Assembly: GCA_033782935.1 (NCBI GenBank)
Contig: JAWQEG010000508.1
Coordinates: 739,501 to 803,500 of the forward strand
Reading direction: 5' to 3'
Length of the DNA stretch: 64,000 bases
Source: Petrolisthes cinctipes
Lineage: Eukaryota; Arthropoda; Malacostraca; Decapoda; Porcellanidae
In this document: positions 60,715-64,000 of the stretch, in pieces
Layout of the letters: each line of letters begins with the position of its first letter
Position numbering within the stretch: the first letter of the stretch is position 1
Translations under genes and position numbers: made by a program
Notes under the pieces: model-generated
Told to the model about the DNA's origin: nothing
The model's database searches: none
The model's input: the letters and a program-made list of their open reading frames with translations, nothing else

Positions 60715-62629
60715 GATGCATGCACATATCGACTTTTGTGCACCTAAAAGATCGATTTTCAGTATGTTTTGAGCATGTATTTTGAAAATACTCTAACACG
60801 GAGTAGGCATGTACAGATCGCTTCTGGGACCCCGAAATATCGAATTTTCGGGAGTTTTGGGACTGAATTTGAGATATCGACTTTTTGGCACCTAAAAGAT
60901 CGATTTTTAGCATGTTTTTAGCCTATATTTTGAAAATATTCTAGCACTGAGTAGGCATGTACAGATTGCTTCTGGGACCCCAAAATATTGAATTTTCGGT
61001 TGTTTTGAGCCTGAATTTGAGATATAAACGGGTACAGAAGATACATGCACATATTGACTTTGGGCACCAAAAATATCGATTTTCAGCATGTTTTGGACCT
61101 GAATTTTGAAAATACTCTAACACGGAGTAGGCATGTACAGATCGCTTCTGGGACCCCAAAATATCGAATTTTCCGGTGTTTTGAGCCTGAATTTGAGATA
61201 TAAACGGGTACTGAAGATGCATGCACATATCGACTTTTGTGCACCTAAAATATCGATTTTCAGCATGTTTTGGGCCTGAATTTTGAAAATACTCTAACAC
61301 GGAGTGCCAGGCATGTACAGATCGCTTCTGGGACCCCAAAATATCGAATTTTCGGGTGTTTAGGGCCAGAATTTGAGATATAAACGGGTACAGAAGATGC
61401 ATGCACATATCGACTTTTGGGCACCTAAGAGATCGATTTTCAGTATGTTTTTGGCCTGTATTTTGAAAATACTCTAACACGGAGTAGGCATGTACAGATA
61501 CCTTCTGGGACCTCTAAATATCGTATTTTCGGGTGTTTTGGGACTGAATTTGAGATATCGATTTTTTGGCACCTAAAATGTCGATTCTTAGCATGTTTTT
61601 AGCCTATATTTTGAAAATATTCTAGCACTGTGTAGGCATGTACAGATTGCTTCTGGGACCCCAAAATATTGAATTTTCGGGTGTTTTGAGCCTGAATTTG
61701 AGATATAAACGGGTACAGAAGATACATGCACATATTGACTTTGGGCATCTAAAATATCGATTTTCAGCATGTTTTGGGCCTGTATTTTGAAAATACTCTA
61801 ACACTGAGTAGGCATGTACAGATTGCTTCTGGGACCCCAAAATATTGAATTTTCGGTTGTTTTGAGCCTGAATTTGAGATATAAACGGGTACTGAAGATG
61901 CATGCACATATCGACTTTTGTGCACCTAAAAGATCGATTTTCAGTATGTTTTGAGCATATATTTTGAAAATACTCTAACACGGAGTAGGCATGTACAGAT
62001 CGCTTCTGGGACCCCAAAATATCGAATTTTCGGGTGTTTTGGGACTGAATTTGAGATATAGACTTTTTGGCACCTAAAAGATCGATTTTTTGCATGTTTT
62101 TAGCCTATATTTTGAAAATATTCTAGCACTGAGTAGGCATGTACAGATTGCTTCTGGGACCCCAAAATATTGAATTTTCGGGTGTTTTGAGCCTGAATTT
62201 GATATATAAACGGGTACAGAAGATACATGCACATATTGACTTTGGGCACCAAAAATATCGATTTTCAGCATGTTTTGGGCCTGAATTTTGAAAATACTCT
62301 AACACGGAGTAGGCATGTACAGATCGCTTCTGGGACCCCAAAATATCGAATTTTCGGGTGTTTAGGGCCAGAATTTGAGATATAAACGGGTACAGAAGAT
62401 GCATGCACATATCGACTTTTGGGCACCTAAAAGATCGATTTTCAGTATGTTTTGAGCATGTATTTTGAAAATACTCTAACACGGAGTAGGCATGTACAGA
62501 TCGCTTCTGGGACCCCTAAATATCGAATTTTCGGGTGTTTTGGGACTGAATTTGAGATATAGACTTTTTGGCACCTAAAAGATCGATTTTTAGCATGTTT
62601 TTAGCCTATATTTTGAAAATATTCTAGCA
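60715..62629 (+). repeat. 8.0-kb-offset duplication, right copy
   Basis: Partner of 52,710-54,624. It abuts the right copy of the 9.5-kb-offset block. Two blocks that overlap or lie close on the left (48.4-51.2 and 52.7-54.6 kb) are therefore adjacent on the right, with roughly one 1,998-bp unit fewer between them. This matches loss or gain of that tandem unit. Confidence 0.86.
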
Positions 62630-62882
62630 CTGTACAGATTGCTTCTGGGACCCCAAAATATTGAATTTTCGGGTGTTTTGAGCCTGAATTTGAGATATAA
62701 ACGGGTACAGAAGATACATGCACATATTGACTTTGGGCACCAAAAATATCGATTTTCAGCATGTTTTGGGCCTGAATTTTGAAAATACTCTAACACGGAG
62801 TAGGCATGTACAGATCGCTTCTGGGACCCCAAAATATCGAATTTTCGGGTGTTTAGGGCCAGAATTTGAGATATAAACGGGT

Positions 62883-64000
62883 ACAGAAGATGCATGCACA
62901 TATCGACTTTTGGGCACCTAAAAGATCGATTTTCAGTATGTTTTTGGCCTGTATTTTGAAAATACCCTAACACGGAGTAGGCATGTACAGATACCTTCTG
63001 GGACCTCTAAATATCGAATTTTCGGGTGTTATAGGACTGAATTTGAGATATCGATTTTTTGGCACCTATAATATCGATTTTTAGCATGTTTTTAGCCTAT
63101 ATTTTTGAAAATATTCTAGCACTGTGTAGGCATGTACAGATTGCTTCTGGGACCCCAAAATATTGAATTTTCGGGTGTTTTGAGCCTGAATTTGATATAT
63201 AAACGGGTACAGAAGATACATGCACATATTGACTTTGGGCCTCTAAAATATCGATTTTCAGCATGTTTTTGGCCTGTATTTTGAAAATACTCTAACACTG
63301 AGTAGGCATGTACAGATTGCTTCTGGGACCCCAAAATATTGAATTTTCGGGTGTTTTGAGCCTGAATTTGAGATATAAACGGGTACAGAAGATGCATGCA
63401 CATATCGACTTTTGGGCACCTAAAACATCGATTTTCAGTATGTTTTTGGCCTGTATTTTGAAAATACTCCAACACGGAGTAGGCATGTACAGATACCTTC
63501 TGGGACCTCTAAATATCGAATTTTCGGGTGTTTTGGGACTGAATTTGAGATATCGATTTTTTGGCACCTAAAATGTCGATTTTTAGCATGTTTTTAGCCT
63601 ATATTTTGAAAATATTCCAGTACTGAGTAGGCATGTACAGATTGCTTCTGGGACCCTAAAATATTGAATTTTCGGTTGTTTTGAGCCTGAATTTGAGATA
63701 TAAACGGGTACAGAAGATACATGCACATATTGACTTTGGGCACCAAAAATATCGATTTTCAGCATGTTTTGTGCCTGAATTTTGAAAATACTCTAACACG
63801 GAGTAGGCATGTACAGATCGCTTCTGGGACCCCAAAATATTGAATTTTCGGGTGTTTAGGGCCAGAATTTGAGATATAAACGGGTACAGAAGATGCATGC
63901 ACATATCGACTTTTGGGCCCCTAAAAGATCGATTTTCAGTATGTTTTTGGCCCGTATTTTGAAAATACTCTAACACGGAGTAGGCATGTACAGATACCTT
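62883..64000 (+). repeat. 4.5-kb-offset duplication, right copy (runs off the window)
   Basis: Third copy of the segment also found at about 48.9-50.0 and 58.4-59.5 kb. It has an extra T (CTATATTTTTGAAAATATTC near 63098) and private changes TTTTGTGCCTGAATTTTG near 63769, GGGCCCCTAAAAG near 63916 and GGCCCGTATTTTG near 63948. The duplication probably continues past the right edge. The last monomer, from 63985, is cut by the window end. Confidence 0.83.

Larger units (their letters stand above)
57932..60748 (+). repeat. 9.5-kb-offset duplication, right copy
   Basis: Partner of 48,434-51,246. Private changes include the AAAA insertion at 59098, AATTTGTGATAT near 59197 against AATTGGTGATAT on the left, and CACCTAAATGATCG near 59425. 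The match ends where the left copy has CTAAAATATCG with GCATGTTTTGGGCC and this copy has CTAAAAGATCG with GTATGTTTTGAGC. Confidence 0.88.
1..64000 (+). repeat. Higher-order tandem satellite array filling the window
   Basis: The same 148-177 bp unit recurs from the first base to the last, always in the same orientation. Landmarks present in nearly every unit, in order: CATGTACAGAT, CTTCTGGGACC, GAATTTTCGGGTGTTTT, GAATTTGAGATAT, GATCGATTTT, TTTTGAAAAT. Between copies there is no unique sequence, mobile element, microsatellite tract or inversion that I can find. One hand-counted short unit is about 37% G+C. Similar composite units look nearly identical, whereas the monomer classes inside a unit differ from each other clearly; this is the usual signature of higher-order repeats kept alike by unequal exchange or conversion. 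Such arrays are characteristic of eukaryotic centromeric or pericentromeric heterochromatin. That location is inference. I do not recognise the family. Confidence 0.97.

Noticed and set aside
1..64000. CRISPR array
   Set aside because: The repeat unit is 148-177 bp with no unique spacers between copies; the copies adjoin directly.
1..64000. Primate alpha satellite, on grounds of the about 171-bp monomer size and higher-order structure
   Set aside because: Only the size class and organisation are similar. I see no recognisable alpha-satellite sequence, and the L-L-S mixture of 177 and 148 bp does not fit that family.
1..64000. Transposon or LTR remnants, telomere repeats, rRNA spacer repeats, tRNA genes
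   Set aside because: I found no terminal repeats with target duplications, no reverse transcriptase or transposase frame, no short telomere-type motif, no rRNA segment and no cloverleaf-compatible stretch. All sequence is accounted for by the monomer family.

Overview
The whole 64-kb window is one uninterrupted tandem satellite array. I see no gene, RNA gene, transposon or stretch of unique DNA. The basic unit is about 150-177 bp, roughly 63% A+T (hand count of one unit), and every copy I examined lies head-to-tail in the same orientation. A homogeneous array of nucleosome-sized monomers with higher-order structure points to a eukaryotic chromosome and is typical of centromeric or pericentromeric satellite. 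The sequence alone cannot prove centromere function. I do not recognise the monomer family and cannot name the species.

There are two monomer lengths. Long monomers (L) are 176 or 177 bp. Short monomers (S) are 148 bp and differ from L mainly by loss of 29 bp lying between two ATAT tetranucleotides. The commonest composite unit is the trimer L-L-S: 176 + 177 + 148 = 501 bp, or 491 bp when a 10-bp deletion is present at the S/L junction. I located 124 S monomers by the anchor CTAGCACT and its close variants. Their spacings fall into discrete classes: about 76 at 489-505 bp (trimers), about 26 at 313-325 bp (L-S dimers), 13 at 665-681 bp (L-L-L-S tetramers), and 8 irregular.

Trimers come in two sequence types, A and B. 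They alternate strictly B-A through 43.3-48.8 kb (about 1,002 bp or more per pair) and follow B-A-A at 53.6-56.6 kb (1,503-bp period). Above this sits a layer of multi-kilobase duplications, all in register with the monomers. They are: 5,274-bp offset (about 1.0-4.8 and 6.3-10.1 kb); 993-bp (12.06-14.04 kb); 3,310-bp (about 15.9-17.4 and 19.2-20.8 kb); a 10,394-bp tandem duplication with no difference noticed (21,338-42,072); and a nested set in the right third with offsets 1,503, 1,998, 2,181, 4,498, 7,494, 8,005 and 9,498-9,502 bp.

Layout: 1-10.1 kb, mixed dimer/trimer array containing the 5.27-kb duplication; 10.1-14.0 kb, trimers then the 993-bp tandem; 14.0-21.3 kb, irregular region with an aberrant short monomer and the 3.31-kb duplication; 21.3-42.1 kb, two copies of a 10.39-kb block that itself contains a 2.82-kb duplication and recombinant monomers; 42.1-48.4 kb, regular B-A alternation; 48.4-64 kb, nested 2-10 kb duplications with their own diagnostic variants. 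The many apparent open reading frames on the minus strand are by-products of monomer lengths divisible by three (177 and 501) and are not annotated as genes.
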